A program made the position numbers and the translations under genes. The notes beneath the pieces were generated by a model. The model searched no databases and had not been told where the DNA came from. It saw nothing but the letters and a program-made list of their open reading frames with translations. From JBLRWS01 sp047921075 (GTDB lineage: Bacteria; Bacteroidota; Rhodothermia; Balneolales; Balneolaceae): a stretch of DNA of 64,000 nucleotides. The stretch covers positions 1 to 64,000 of the forward strand of contig JBLRWS010000006.1 in assembly GCA_047921075.1 (NCBI GenBank). Direction: 5' to 3'. Shown here piece after piece: positions 8,249 to 17,512 of the stretch (the first letter of the stretch is position 1; each line of letters starts with the position of its first letter).

Positions 8249-8273
8249 TGGGAGAAAGTGGGAGATAGTGGGG
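8249..8273 (+). promoter_or_regulatory. MraZ operator (direct TGGGN repeats)
   Basis: Three pentamers TGGGA, TGGGA and TGGGG begin at 8249, 8259 and 8269 with exact 10-base periodicity. This is the arrangement described for MraZ autorepression sites, direct TGGGN boxes with 5-base spacers. A fourth TGGGA lies at 8227. They sit 60-85 bases before the mraZ start. Confidence 0.75.
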
Positions 8274-8334
8274 AAAAATTAGCAAGCCACATCGGTGACC
8301 CTCCCGCAACCGTTAGCAATCAACCTGTTCCAAC

Positions 8335-8799
8335 GTGCCAAGCTTTAAAGGGGAATACGAACACAGCGTAGACAACAAAGGCCGGGTTGCCTTTCCTGCC
8401 AAGCTACGCAAAGCGCTCAGTCCGGACGCGAAGGAGAGCTTTACCCTGCTGCGCGGACTGGAACCGTGCCTCTACCTCTATCCCGGCGATGAGTGGGAGA
8501 AGGTGGAAGATAAGCTGGCCACCATTAGCAGCTTTTCGAAAGAGGGCCGCACGGTAAAGCGAAATTTCCTGCGCTACGCCGAAGACTTTACCCTGGACAA
8601 GCAGAACCGCATACCGCTTCCCTCCCATCTGAAAGAGTATGCCGGAATCGACGGCACCGCCATCTTTATCGGTAGCGGTGAACGAATCGAAATTTGGTCG
8701 CCCGAAAAGCTTGAGGCTGTGGATGAGGCGCTTACCGACGAATCGTATCAGGAACTGTTCGAAAAAGTAATGGGTGGCGGAAATGACAGTCTCGATTAA
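8335..8799 (+). CDS. mraZ: transcriptional regulator MraZ
   Basis: A 154-residue protein with two SpoVT/AbrB-like swapped-hairpin halves: GEYEHSVDNKGRVAFPAKLR near the N-terminus and DFTLDKQNRIPLPSHLKEYAGI in the middle. The paired D-x-K/Q-x-R signatures mark the DNA-binding surfaces of the MraZ ring. It begins with GTG; no better start keeps the first AbrB half. It is the first gene of the dcw cluster and is expected to repress or modulate its own operon by binding the TGGG boxes just upstream. Confidence 0.94.
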   Translation: MPSFKGEYEHSVDNKGRVAFPAKLRKALSPDAKESFTLLRGLEPCLYLYPGDEWEKVEDKLATISSFSKEGRTVKRNFLRYAEDFTLDKQNRIPLPSHLKEYAGIDGTAIFIGSGERIEIWSPEKLEAVDEALTDESYQELFEKVMGGGNDSLD

Positions 8800-8800
8800 C

Positions 8801-9724
8801 ATGGCAGAATACTACACACATCATCCCGTCTTACTCCACGAATCAATTGACTATCTGATTTCAGACATCGGCGGCTATTATGTAGATGCAACCCTCGGCG
8901 GTGGCGGCCATTCCATAGAAATTTTAAACCGGCTGGACGCCAATGGCCGTCTTTTTGGTGTTGACCAGGATATGGAAGCTCACGAGGCGGCAGCCGACCG
9001 TATTGGTGATGACGACCGGTTTGTGCCGGTGTACGGAAACTTTGGCGACCTTCTCACTCTGCTGCCACCCGATCTTCATGCTCAATTTGATGGTATTCTG
9101 TTCGATTTAGGAGTGAGCACCCATCAGCTCAAAGAGGCCGAACGAGGGTTCAGTTTTCAACATGAGGGCCCGCTTAATATGCGCATGAGTGAGTTAAGCG
9201 GCCTTTCTGCCTACGAGGTTGTAAACAGCTACAGTTACGAAAAACTTCGTGATGTGATTTTCCATTACGGTGAAGAGCGTCGAAGCCGGGAGATTGCCCG
9301 GTCAATTATCGACGCCCGCCCGCTTGAGACCACCACCGATTTAAAAACAGCGGTGACGAATGTAGTAAAGGGTCAGCATCAGGTAAAATCGCTGGCGCGG
9401 GTATTTCAGGCGATTCGCATTGAGGTGAATCGCGAGCTGGATGTATTGAAAACAGCACTGGAGTCGACCCTTCCCCTGCTGAGGCCCGGCGGACGCATTG
9501 TGGCCATCTCGTACCATTCGCTGGAAGATCGCCTCGTAAAGCATTTTTTTAAGAGTGGAAATTTTGAAGGCACCATCCAAAAAGATTTTTACGGCCACCC
9601 GATTGTGCCGCTTAAGCCGGTGGTCTCGTCTATCATCACCCCCGGCGATGAGGAGAAAAAGGTCAACCCTGCCTCCCGTAGTGCAAAAATGAGAGTAGCC
9701 GAACGGCTGGAGGACGTCTCATGA
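8801..9724 (+). CDS. rsmH: 16S rRNA (cytosine(1402)-N4)-methyltransferase
   Basis: RsmH (MraW), about 307 residues, methylates N4 of C1402 in 16S rRNA using SAM. The N-terminal HHPVLLHESIDYL, the SAM-binding DATLGGGGHS, FDLGVSTHQLKEAERGFSF and the C-terminal block RPGGRIVAISYHSLEDRLVKHFF are all family signatures. ATG 8801 is chosen rather than the in-frame GTG at 8774, because family members begin a few residues before HHPVLL and it starts right after the mraZ stop. Its TGA overlaps the next ATG by four bases. Confidence 0.95.
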   Translation: MAEYYTHHPVLLHESIDYLISDIGGYYVDATLGGGGHSIEILNRLDANGRLFGVDQDMEAHEAAADRIGDDDRFVPVYGNFGDLLTLLPPDLHAQFDGILFDLGVSTHQLKEAERGFSFQHEGPLNMRMSELSGLSAYEVVNSYSYEKLRDVIFHYGEERRSREIARSIIDARPLETTTDLKTAVTNVVKGQHQVKSLARVFQAIRIEVNRELDVLKTALESTLPLLRPGGRIVAISYHSLEDRLVKHFFKSGNFEGTIQKDFYGHPIVPLKPVVSSIITPGDEEKKVNPASRSAKMRVAERLEDVS

Positions 9725-10167
9725 ATCATATGAAAACCATGTTAAAGGAGCCGGTTCCCAAGAAGAACCGGCGTACGCTCTCCGGCAACAATCGGAGTGG
9801 CGGCTCGGCACCGGCCGGCAAAAAAACCTATACAGGCGGTTACCCACCCCATGGCAGACGGGTAGCTGATATCCCGAAAGCAAAAAAGCAAAGCTTTCCA
9901 TCTATTACTCCCTGGAAAGTTATCCTCGCAAGTTTCTTGATTGGAGTTTGCGGGCTTCTCTATATCGGCCATGTATTTGGCACGCAGCAGGTACTGCATG
10001 AGGTGCAGCAGCTCGAAGCAGAATTTAACCGTGCACAGCGGCTGCACAACGAAAAGCGTCTGGAATACGACCGGCTGGTCGGGCCAAAAGAGATTTACGA
10101 CAAAGCACGCCGCGAGGGCTTCATTAATGCCGGCCCGGCGGATCAGGTACTCCATGTAAAACCGTAA
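9721..10167 (+). CDS. ftsL: cell division protein FtsL-like
   Basis: A 148-residue bitopic protein. A basic, low-complexity cytoplasmic tail of about 60 residues (rich in G, K, R, N) is followed by one membrane segment (about 63-83, VILASFLIGVCGLLYIGHVF). Then comes a periplasmic coiled coil (VLHEVQQLEAEFNRAQRLHNEKRLEYDRL, split here across heptads) and the short domain ending NAGPADQVLHVKP. Position between rsmH and ftsI and this topology identify the FtsL/septum-initiator role as scaffold of the FtsQLB divisome subcomplex. Sequence conservation in this family is low. Confidence 0.85.
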   Translation: MNHMKTMLKEPVPKKNRRTLSGNNRSGGSAPAGKKTYTGGYPPHGRRVADIPKAKKQSFPSITPWKVILASFLIGVCGLLYIGHVFGTQQVLHEVQQLEAEFNRAQRLHNEKRLEYDRLVGPKEIYDKARREGFINAGPADQVLHVKP

Positions 10168-10175
10168 CACATACC

Positions 10176-12320
10176 ATGAACGAGCGATCTGCAATTATGG
10201 GAAGGATGTTTATCCTGATGGGGTTCATATTTCTGCTCCCCTTTGCCATTTTTGTGCAGATGTTTCGGGTGAATGTGATGGAAGGTGACGGTTTGCGGGA
10301 ACTTTGGAACTCCCAGGCGATCGATTTCATCGCCATTCCGGCCGAGCGTGGTAAAATATACGATGTCAACGGCTCTGTGCTGGCCACCAATTCTGTGGTA
10401 TACAAAGTAGCGATAGACCCCCACTATCCCGGTGTAACAGCCGATAAGCTTCAGCAGGTTTATCAAGCCGTTGCGTCTCACACCGGCCGTTCGGCATCCA
10501 CCTACCAAAGCCGGGTTCGCAGCGCACCGGCCAATTCACGATATGTAGTACTTGAGCGGTCTGTTCCCGTACAGGCGTACGACGACCTTCGTGCCCTGGG
10601 CATTCGGGCGGTGATTCTGGAACAGGAATTTCGTCGGCTCTATAATTTTGATGCCCTTGCTGCCCATGTGCTTGGGTATGTAAACCACAACATGGACGGC
10701 ATGAACGGGCTGGAAGCGTATTATGACGATGTGCTTCGCGGTGTTGATGGCCGGCAGCAGGTGCGCCGCGACCGCGCCAACCGAATTTTTGCCTATGTAG
10801 GCGCTCCGCGGCAGCAGCCGCAGCAGGGCCACTCACTGCATTCTACCATCGACTCTTTTATTCAGGCAATCGCCGAAGAGGAGCTGGAACGCGGGGTACG
10901 GCATCACCGCGCCAAAAGCGGCACAGCCATTGTTATGAACCCCAAAACCGGGGCCATTAAAGCAATGGCCAACTTTCCGACTTTTAATCCCAATCATCCC
11001 GGTGCCGATGAATCGGAAAATCGACGGAATTTTGCCGTAGCGGACATGATGGAACCCGGATCTACCTTTAAGCTGGTTACGGCTGTTGCCGCTGTACAGC
11101 AGAACCAGGTATCGTTCGATGAGGTTTTTGAAACACCTGAAAGTGGCCAGATACAGATTCACGGGCAGTGGATGCGCGACCACGACCCGCTCGGCTCCCT
11201 CTCCTTTACACAGGCCATTGCCAAATCATCCAACATCGCCACCTCCGAAATAGCGATGCGCATTGAGCCGGAAACCTTTTTCCAATATGCCCGCAATTTT
11301 GGCTTTGGCACCCAAACTCAAATTGACCTGCCGAATGAATCGAGAGGGCGGCTGCAACGTCCCTACGAATGGAGTATGGTTACCCAGCCCTGGCTCTCGA
11401 TCGGTTACGAAATGCAGGCCACTCCCCTGCAGATTCTGCAGGCGTACGGTGCGTTTGCAAATCAGGGCAAGATGATGAAACCGTATGTGGTAGAATCTAT
11501 TACCAATGAATTTAACAGCGTTGTTCGCCGCACACGCCCGGAAATGATCCGAAAAGTGGCCGACCATGAAACCATCAACAAACTGCTTCCGGTGTTTGAG
11601 ACCGTTGTTTCCGATTCCGGAACAGCCGGATGGGCCGCGGTAGACGGATTGAAAATTGCGGGCAAAACGGGGACGGCTCAAAAATTTATAGATGGACGCT
11701 ACACCACCGCCTACCGAGCTTCCTTTGCCGGATTTTTCCCCGCCGATGACCCTGAGTATGTAATGCTGGTGATCCTGGATGAACCGCGTACCAGTTTCTA
11801 TGGAGGGTTCACGGCCGGTTCCATTTTTAAAGAGATTGCCACACGCATTGCCGGACTCGACAGCCGCCTGCACCGCAACAAGTGGCCGGTTGTTGCAGAC
11901 GCTGCACCGCCTGAAACTCCCTCTGTAACCGGACTCTCCCTCGCACAGGCATCTGCCATTTTAGACGTTTTTGGCGCCCGGGTAAAAACCACGGGCAACG
12001 GATCGTTTGTCATAGCGCAGCAACCGGAAGCGGGCACGCCATTAGCCGGAAACAGAACCGTACAACTGGAGTTTGGAACCATACAGCCCGACGATGCCCG
12101 CGAAGGGATGGTGCAGATCCCCGACCTTCGCTCGATGAGCATGCGACAGGCTGCAACAATTGTCCGATCGCTGGGGCTCGAGTTTGAACGGGTTGGCAGC
12201 GGCACCATTTACAATCAATTTCCTTTGGCCGGCGAGTGGATGCGAACCGGACGCACTGTAACCGTTCGCGGACGTGCACGCGCCATTGAACAGGCCATCA
12301 CCATCGCAGAAAACGAATGA
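10176..12320 (+). CDS. ftsI: septal peptidoglycan transpeptidase (PBP3/FtsI) with PASTA repeats
   Basis: A class B penicillin-binding protein of 714 residues. One N-terminal membrane anchor (about 10-30) precedes a dimerisation domain and the transpeptidase domain. The active-site Ser296 lies in EPGSTFK, with SSN at 351-353 and KTG at 497-499. Two C-terminal PASTA-like domains follow (about 570-635 and 640-705), more typical of Bacteroidota and Firmicutes than of proteobacterial FtsI. It crosslinks septal peptidoglycan with FtsW as partner glycosyltransferase. Its end overlaps murE by four bases. Confidence 0.94.
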   Translation: MNERSAIMGRMFILMGFIFLLPFAIFVQMFRVNVMEGDGLRELWNSQAIDFIAIPAERGKIYDVNGSVLATNSVVYKVAIDPHYPGVTADKLQQVYQAVASHTGRSASTYQSRVRSAPANSRYVVLERSVPVQAYDDLRALGIRAVILEQEFRRLYNFDALAAHVLGYVNHNMDGMNGLEAYYDDVLRGVDGRQQVRRDRANRIFAYVGAPRQQPQQGHSLHSTIDSFIQAIAEEELERGVRHHRAKSGTAIVMNPKTGAIKAMANFPTFNPNHPGADESENRRNFAVADMMEPGSTFKLVTAVAAVQQNQVSFDEVFETPESGQIQIHGQWMRDHDPLGSLSFTQAIAKSSNIATSEIAMRIEPETFFQYARNFGFGTQTQIDLPNESRGRLQRPYEWSMVTQPWLSIGYEMQATPLQILQAYGAFANQGKMMKPYVVESITNEFNSVVRRTRPEMIRKVADHETINKLLPVFETVVSDSGTAGWAAVDGLKIAGKTGTAQKFIDGRYTTAYRASFAGFFPADDPEYVMLVILDEPRTSFYGGFTAGSIFKEIATRIAGLDSRLHRNKWPVVADAAPPETPSVTGLSLAQASAILDVFGARVKTTGNGSFVIAQQPEAGTPLAGNRTVQLEFGTIQPDDAREGMVQIPDLRSMSMRQAATIVRSLGLEFERVGSGTIYNQFPLAGEWMRTGRTVTVRGRARAIEQAITIAENE

Positions 12321-13810
12321 CCATCACCGATCTCATCACATATTGCAACCCGATTGCACACACCCGTGGCACTGCGCCGCTAACGGGTGTACTGCGTGAT
12401 GACTCTCGCACTGTAGAGCCGGGCGATCTGTTTATTGCGATTAAAGGGCATGCCGCAGATGGACACGATTTTATCCCGCAAGCTGTACAGCGCGGCGCGT
12501 CGGTTATCATTACCGAAAAAGAGGTTGAAACCACAGGCGATCATATAACCTGGCTGCAGGTCTCCTCCACTCGTGAATTAGCCGGCCCGCTGGCCCATCA
12601 GCTACTTGGCAATCCTGCCCAGCAGCTGCACATGATCGGCGTGACCGGCACCAATGGAAAAACAACTGTTGCCACACTCATTTGGCAGGCTCTCACAAAA
12701 CTTGGAAAAGCAGCCTCTCTGCTCGGCACCGTCGAGAAGCGGGTGCTCACTGAAAAGGTGGAAAGCCGGCTCACCACATCCGGCCCTGCAGAACTGGCTC
12801 TCGATATTGCCAGCATGGCTAAAGCGGGCAGCGGCTATCTAGTGATGGAAGTTTCATCACATGCGCTCGATCAACACCGAACAGCCGGAATTCCTTTCAG
12901 TACGGCGATTTTTACCAATCTGAGCCTCGATCATCTCGATTACCACCGAACGATGGATGCCTACGCTGAAGCCAAAAAGAGATTATTTAACGGGCTGTCG
13001 AAGCATGCAACGGCCATCACCAATGTATCGGACCCGTATGGTCGGTTTATGATCTCCGACACGAACGCACAGCTGCATCGTACCGGGTTTGTACATGACG
13101 GTGATGACGATGCGGCTGCAATCGAGATTCTCTCTTCCGATGAAACCGGCATGGTACTTCGTGTGGGAGCAGACACTATTGAAACGCCTCTGATCGGCCG
13201 GTTTAATGCAATGAATGTGGCACAAGCTTTTCTGGCCCTTCGTTCACTTGGCTTTACACCCTCACAGGCGGCATCTGCTCTTGCAGCAAGTTCCGGCGCA
13301 CCGGGACGCCTCGAACGGGTAACCGCCGGCGACACTGCGTACCGACAGCCGGTGGTTCTGGTCGATTATGCCCACACGCCCGACGCTCTCAAAAATGTAC
13401 TCAAAACGCTGAAAGGATTTAAGAAACCGGGCCAGCAGCTGATTGTGGTCTTTGGGTGCGGCGGCGACCGCGACACCTCCAAGCGTCCCGCCATGGCCGC
13501 CATCGCCGAGCTGTATGCCGATGAGATTGTAGTCACCTCCGATAATCCCCGAACAGAAGACCCCGAGCAGATTATTGATGATATTTTCGCCGGTTTCAAG
13601 GAGCCGAAAAAAATTCGTTCCATCACCTCCCGGCGAGATGCTATTCGGGAAGCGATCCGTATTGCCGATGCGGGAGATATTGTACTCATTGCCGGCAAAG
13701 GCCACGAAACGTATCAGGAGATTAACGGCGAACGGCACCACTTTGATGACCGTGAAGAAGCGCGCAAAGCGCTGAGCAACCGCAACGGAAACCATGCGGG
13801 GGTGGCCTGA
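12317..13810 (+). CDS. murE: UDP-MurNAc-tripeptide synthetase (meso-DAP-adding)
   Basis: A Mur ligase of 497 residues. The P-loop GTNGKTT is at 111-117, the central-domain block FTNLSLDHLDYHRTMDAY near 199-216, and the C-terminal motif DNPRTEDP at 409-416. The DNPR motif is the known meso-diaminopimelate specificity signature, so this enzyme adds meso-DAP to UDP-MurNAc-Ala-Glu. In many bacteria murF follows, but here mraY comes next with a one-base overlap, so MurF must be encoded elsewhere, as in Bacteroidota. Confidence 0.96.
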   Translation: MTITDLITYCNPIAHTRGTAPLTGVLRDDSRTVEPGDLFIAIKGHAADGHDFIPQAVQRGASVIITEKEVETTGDHITWLQVSSTRELAGPLAHQLLGNPAQQLHMIGVTGTNGKTTVATLIWQALTKLGKAASLLGTVEKRVLTEKVESRLTTSGPAELALDIASMAKAGSGYLVMEVSSHALDQHRTAGIPFSTAIFTNLSLDHLDYHRTMDAYAEAKKRLFNGLSKHATAITNVSDPYGRFMISDTNAQLHRTGFVHDGDDDAAAIEILSSDETGMVLRVGADTIETPLIGRFNAMNVAQAFLALRSLGFTPSQAASALAASSGAPGRLERVTAGDTAYRQPVVLVDYAHTPDALKNVLKTLKGFKKPGQQLIVVFGCGGDRDTSKRPAMAAIAELYADEIVVTSDNPRTEDPEQIIDDIFAGFKEPKKIRSITSRRDAIREAIRIADAGDIVLIAGKGHETYQEINGERHHFDDREEARKALSNRNGNHAGVA

Positions 13811-14946
13811 TGCTCTACGCGCTACTGGATTGGCTTGACAAACTGTATGATATACCCGGGTTTGGTGCCTTCGACTTTATCACTACCCGAACGGCTTTTG
13901 CGGCATCTACTGCGCTTCTGATCAGTCTGCTGGTAGGCCGGTACATCATTCACTGGCTGCAACGCATGCAGCTTAAAGAGACCATCCGTGAAGATATTGG
14001 CCTCGATCATCACCTGGCAAAAGCCTCCACCCCCACCATGGGCGGCGTCATTATCATATTGGCTACCGTGCTGCCGGCACTTCTCTGGATGAGCATGACC
14101 AATATTTACACATGGATGATTATAGCCGTGATGCTCATTTTGGGCGGCGTTGGTTTTGCCGATGACTACATCAAAGTGGTACGAAAGGACAAGTCGGGCC
14201 TGCATGGATGGTTTAAAATTGCCGGGCAGGTAACCGTTGGCCTGCTGGTGGGTGCACTGCTCTACTGGTGGCCGAGCTTTCAGGAGTTTAACACCCTGGC
14301 TACGGTCCCCTTTCTAAAAAATGTAAATGTGGATTACGCCATTCTGGGCGAATCGCTGGGTTGGGTCATCTACATCCCGGTCGTCATTTTTGTGATTACT
14401 GCGGTGAGCAACGCGGCCAACCTTACCGACGGCCTGGACGGACTTGCAGCCGGAACCTCGGCCATAGCCGGCACTATTTTGGGAATTTTTGCCTACGTAT
14501 CAGGCCGTGTAGACTTCTCCAACTTTCTGGACATTATGTATCTGCCCGGCTCAGGAGAGCTTACCATTTTTGCCGCTTCACTGGTTGGTGCCTGCATCGG
14601 TTTTCTCTGGTTCAATACCCATCCGGCCTCCGTTTTTATGGGGGATACCGGCTCGCTGGCCATCGGCGGTGCACTGGGTGCGCTGGCACTGATGATTCAT
14701 AAAGAGCTGCTGCTGCCCATTATTTGCGGAATCTTTTTTGTGGAAACGCTGTCGGTCATCATTCAAACCACCTGGTTCAAATACACGAAAAGAAAATATG
14801 GCGAAGGCCGCCGTGTGTTTTTGATGACCCCCATCCACCATCACTTTGAGAAAAAAGGGTGGCCCGAGTCAAAAATCGTAGTTCGTTTCTGGATTATTGC
14901 CATCCTCCTTGGAATTCTAAGCCTTTTAACCCTGAAAATCCGATGA
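13810..14946 (+). CDS. mraY: phospho-MurNAc-pentapeptide transferase
   Basis: A polytopic membrane enzyme of 378 residues with about ten membrane segments. It transfers phospho-MurNAc-pentapeptide to undecaprenyl phosphate, making lipid I. The conserved cytoplasmic loops are visible: KASTPTMGG, FADDYIKV (catalytic Asp pair), NLTDGLDGLA, FMGDTGSLA and the His-rich PIHHHFEKKGWPE. The length is that of Bacteroidota MraY, somewhat longer than in E. coli. It overlaps murE by one base and murD by four. Confidence 0.96.
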   Translation: MLYALLDWLDKLYDIPGFGAFDFITTRTAFAASTALLISLLVGRYIIHWLQRMQLKETIREDIGLDHHLAKASTPTMGGVIIILATVLPALLWMSMTNIYTWMIIAVMLILGGVGFADDYIKVVRKDKSGLHGWFKIAGQVTVGLLVGALLYWWPSFQEFNTLATVPFLKNVNVDYAILGESLGWVIYIPVVIFVITAVSNAANLTDGLDGLAAGTSAIAGTILGIFAYVSGRVDFSNFLDIMYLPGSGELTIFAASLVGACIGFLWFNTHPASVFMGDTGSLAIGGALGALALMIHKELLLPIICGIFFVETLSVIIQTTWFKYTKRKYGEGRRVFLMTPIHHHFEKKGWPESKIVVRFWIIAILLGILSLLTLKIR

Positions 14947-16304
14947 TCGACGTCTCAGGCAAACATATTGTTGTGGTTGGTGCCGCCCGAAGCGGGTTGG
15001 CCGTAGCTGCGCTGCTGGCATCGAAACAGGCAGAGGTGTTTGTAACCGATACCGGTGCCATCGACGCGGTCTCCAAAAAGGAGCTGGACAAGCTTGGCAT
15101 TCCCTTTGAAGAAGGCGGGCACTCCCCGCGCAGCAAGGATGCCGAGTTGCTGGTAATCAGTCCCGGTGTGCCCTCCGAAGCACCCATTGTACAGCAGTAT
15201 ATCGGCGAAGGAAAAGGTGTCTATTCAGAAATTGAAGTGGCCAGCTGGTACAACCAAAGCCCCATGATAGCCGTAACCGGAAGCAACGGGAAATCGACGG
15301 TGGTAAACTGGATGGCCGATACCTGGCAGCGTGCCGAACGTGACTGTCTATTGGCCGGGAATGTAGGGGTGGCCTTTTCGCAGGTGGTGGAGCAATCATC
15401 CCCCGAAAAAATGGCCATTCTGGAAGTAAGCAGTTTCCAGCTCGATCATATTCACTCTTTCTCCCCCTTTATCAGTGTATTGCTGAATGTTACCCCCGAC
15501 CATCTGGACCGCTACAATCACTCTTTTAAGGCGTACGCGGCATCCAAAATGCGCATCACTGAAAATCAGACAGCCGATGACTGGTTCATCTACAATGCAG
15601 ATGACACCGTGTGCAAACAGCTGGCCAACAGCCTGAAGCAACGCGATAACACTCCGCAGCAACTCGCCTTTTCGATTCACGACGAGGTGGAGCAAGGCCT
15701 GTTTCTACGAAACGGGAAAATGATATGTAAACTCAACGAAACGGACGAGGTTCTAATGAACGTGCAGGATATGGGAATTCCCGGAAAACACAATCTTCAA
15801 AACGGCATGGCCACCGCGCTTGCGGCCCGTGCTGCCGAAATTAAAAACGACCGCCTTCGCGAAAGCCTCGAGCTTTTTGAAGGCATTCCCCACCGGCTCG
15901 AATTTGTTCGGGACTTGGAAGGTGTGCGCTACTTTAACGACAGCAAAGCTACCAACATCAACGCGGTTTGGTACGCCCTGGACTGCTTCGACACCCCCAT
16001 GGTTTTGATTCTTGGCGGGCGCGACAAGGGCAACGACTATCTGGAGCTGGAAGCTCAAATCCGCAAAAAGGTACACACCATTATCGCGCTCGGCGAAGCC
16101 AAAGAGAACATCCGTTCGCAGCTGGGCAATGTGGTGCCCAACCTTATGGAAGCCGACACCATCCAGCAAGCCGTAAAGTCGGCAGCAAAACAGGCAAAGC
16201 GCGGCGAAGTGGTGCTACTTAGCCCCGCCTGCTCCTCGTTCGATATGTTCAAAAACTACGAAGACCGCGGCGACCAGTTTCGGCAGGCCGTCATTAATCT
16301 TTAA
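14943..16304 (+). CDS. murD: UDP-MurNAc-L-alanine:D-glutamate ligase
   Basis: A Mur ligase of 453 residues that adds D-glutamate to UDP-MurNAc-Ala. The N-terminal Rossmann-like VVVGAARSG, the P-loop GSNGKST (113-119), the LNVTPDHLDRY central motif and the C-terminal FNDSKATN and LSPACSSFDMF motifs are all present. ATG 14943 forms an ATGA overlap with the mraY stop and gives a normal N-terminus. The in-frame start at 14859 would add 28 residues read from mraY sequence and is rejected. Confidence 0.95.
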   Translation: MIDVSGKHIVVVGAARSGLAVAALLASKQAEVFVTDTGAIDAVSKKELDKLGIPFEEGGHSPRSKDAELLVISPGVPSEAPIVQQYIGEGKGVYSEIEVASWYNQSPMIAVTGSNGKSTVVNWMADTWQRAERDCLLAGNVGVAFSQVVEQSSPEKMAILEVSSFQLDHIHSFSPFISVLLNVTPDHLDRYNHSFKAYAASKMRITENQTADDWFIYNADDTVCKQLANSLKQRDNTPQQLAFSIHDEVEQGLFLRNGKMICKLNETDEVLMNVQDMGIPGKHNLQNGMATALAARAAEIKNDRLRESLELFEGIPHRLEFVRDLEGVRYFNDSKATNINAVWYALDCFDTPMVLILGGRDKGNDYLELEAQIRKKVHTIIALGEAKENIRSQLGNVVPNLMEADTIQQAVKSAAKQAKRGEVVLLSPACSSFDMFKNYEDRGDQFRQAVINL

Positions 16305-16435
16305 AAACGGAACACGTTATCCTCTACACATCACCAAATAGCAATCTCAGCTCCATACTCGGCACCAGCCAGGAAGATCTCGAAACCAAAGGACGCCGCA
16401 GCGACCGCGTACTTCTTGTATGCGTAATTCTGCTG

Positions 16436-17512
16436 ATGATGGTAGGCACGCTGGCGGTCTACTCATCCATCGCCTACTTTGCGCAGGCGCACGGAACCAC
16501 AGCGGGATCGCTCGCCACCGGCCACATCATCAAGCTGGGAATTGCCTTTTTTGTGATGCTGATCGTTTCCAAGATCGAATACACACACATCGCCAAATTC
16601 AGCCGAATTGCCGTAGTCATCAGCTGGGTGCTGCTCATTGCCACCATGCTCTATGGTGATATGGTGTTCGGCGCACGGCGCTCCCTCTCGCTGGGCGGGT
16701 TTTCCTTCCAGCCCTCCTCCTTTGCGGCCGTAGCACTCATTATCCATCTCGCAGTATTGATCTCTGAAAAGCAGGAGTATATCAAAGATTTTAAACGCTC
16801 CTTTTTACCCGTGATGGTATGGACTACCGTCACTTGTCTGCTGATTGCCGTCGAAGATTTTAGCAGTGCGGCACTGCTGATGGGAATTGCCCTTTTCATG
16901 ATGTTTGTTGGACGCATGAGCCTGTTGCAAATATCCGCCATTGTACTGATCGGCCTGCTGGGCGGCACAGCCCTGGTGATGAGTTCGCAGCAGCGCCAGA
17001 GCCGGGTGGTACAGTATGTGCAGCAGATTACCCACATCAACAACAGCAATTTTGAATCGGCGGCCGGCTATCAGGCGCAACAGGCGCATATTGCTGTGGC
17101 ACAGGGCGGTCTTTTTGGTGTAGGCATCGGTAAAAGTACGCAGCGCGATTTTCTCCCCGCCCCGTATAACGATTTTATTTTTGCCATTATCGCAGAGGAG
17201 TATGGCCTGGTGGGGTCGGGCCTGCTGCTGTTTCTTTTTGTGATGATCCTGTTTCGGGGCTTTGCATTCATTGCCCGAAACGCCCGCGATTTGCTGGGCA
17301 CCCTCATCGCTGTCGGAGCCACACTGATGATTACCCTCTACGGATTTGTAAATGCGGCCGTGGCTACCGGGCTGTTCCCTGTAACCGGCCTCCCCATGCC
17401 GTTTATCAGTTATGGTGGCACCAGCATGCTCTTTGCCGGTTTGATGATCGGCCTGCTGATGAACGTATCGAAGCATAACCGCGCGCAATCCAAACAGTTT
17501 TATATCGGATGA
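16436..17512 (+). CDS. ftsW: lipid II polymerase FtsW (5' start uncertain)
   Basis: A SEDS-family septal peptidoglycan glycosyltransferase. Hallmarks include ARRSLSLGGFSFQPSSFA (the R-x-L-x-x-G-F-Q-P-S motif), AEEYGLVGSG, and NAAVATGLFPVTGLPMPFISYGGTSM. From ATG 16436 it has 358 residues. However, the frame is open back to the murD stop, and the upstream codons encode SDRVLLVCVILL, the first half of membrane segment 1. No ATG, GTG or TTG exists in frame between 16305 and 16435. The true start may be a rare codon such as ATC 16319 or ATT 16424. It overlaps murG by four bases. Confidence 0.88.
   Translation: MMVGTLAVYSSIAYFAQAHGTTAGSLATGHIIKLGIAFFVMLIVSKIEYTHIAKFSRIAVVISWVLLIATMLYGDMVFGARRSLSLGGFSFQPSSFAAVALIIHLAVLISEKQEYIKDFKRSFLPVMVWTTVTCLLIAVEDFSSAALLMGIALFMMFVGRMSLLQISAIVLIGLLGGTALVMSSQQRQSRVVQYVQQITHINNSNFESAAGYQAQQAHIAVAQGGLFGVGIGKSTQRDFLPAPYNDFIFAIIAEEYGLVGSGLLLFLFVMILFRGFAFIARNARDLLGTLIAVGATLMITLYGFVNAAVATGLFPVTGLPMPFISYGGTSMLFAGLMIGLLMNVSKHNRAQSKQFYIG

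Larger units (their letters stand above)
7860..8334. other. 475-base intergenic region before the dcw cluster
   Basis: No convincing protein gene is present. The left part holds only a weak GAGAT/ATCTC stem near 7881-7911. The right half contains two arrays of TGGG-type MraZ boxes in opposite orientation, and between them an A+T-rich tract and a TTGACA promoter-like element, all annotated separately. Confidence 0.7.
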
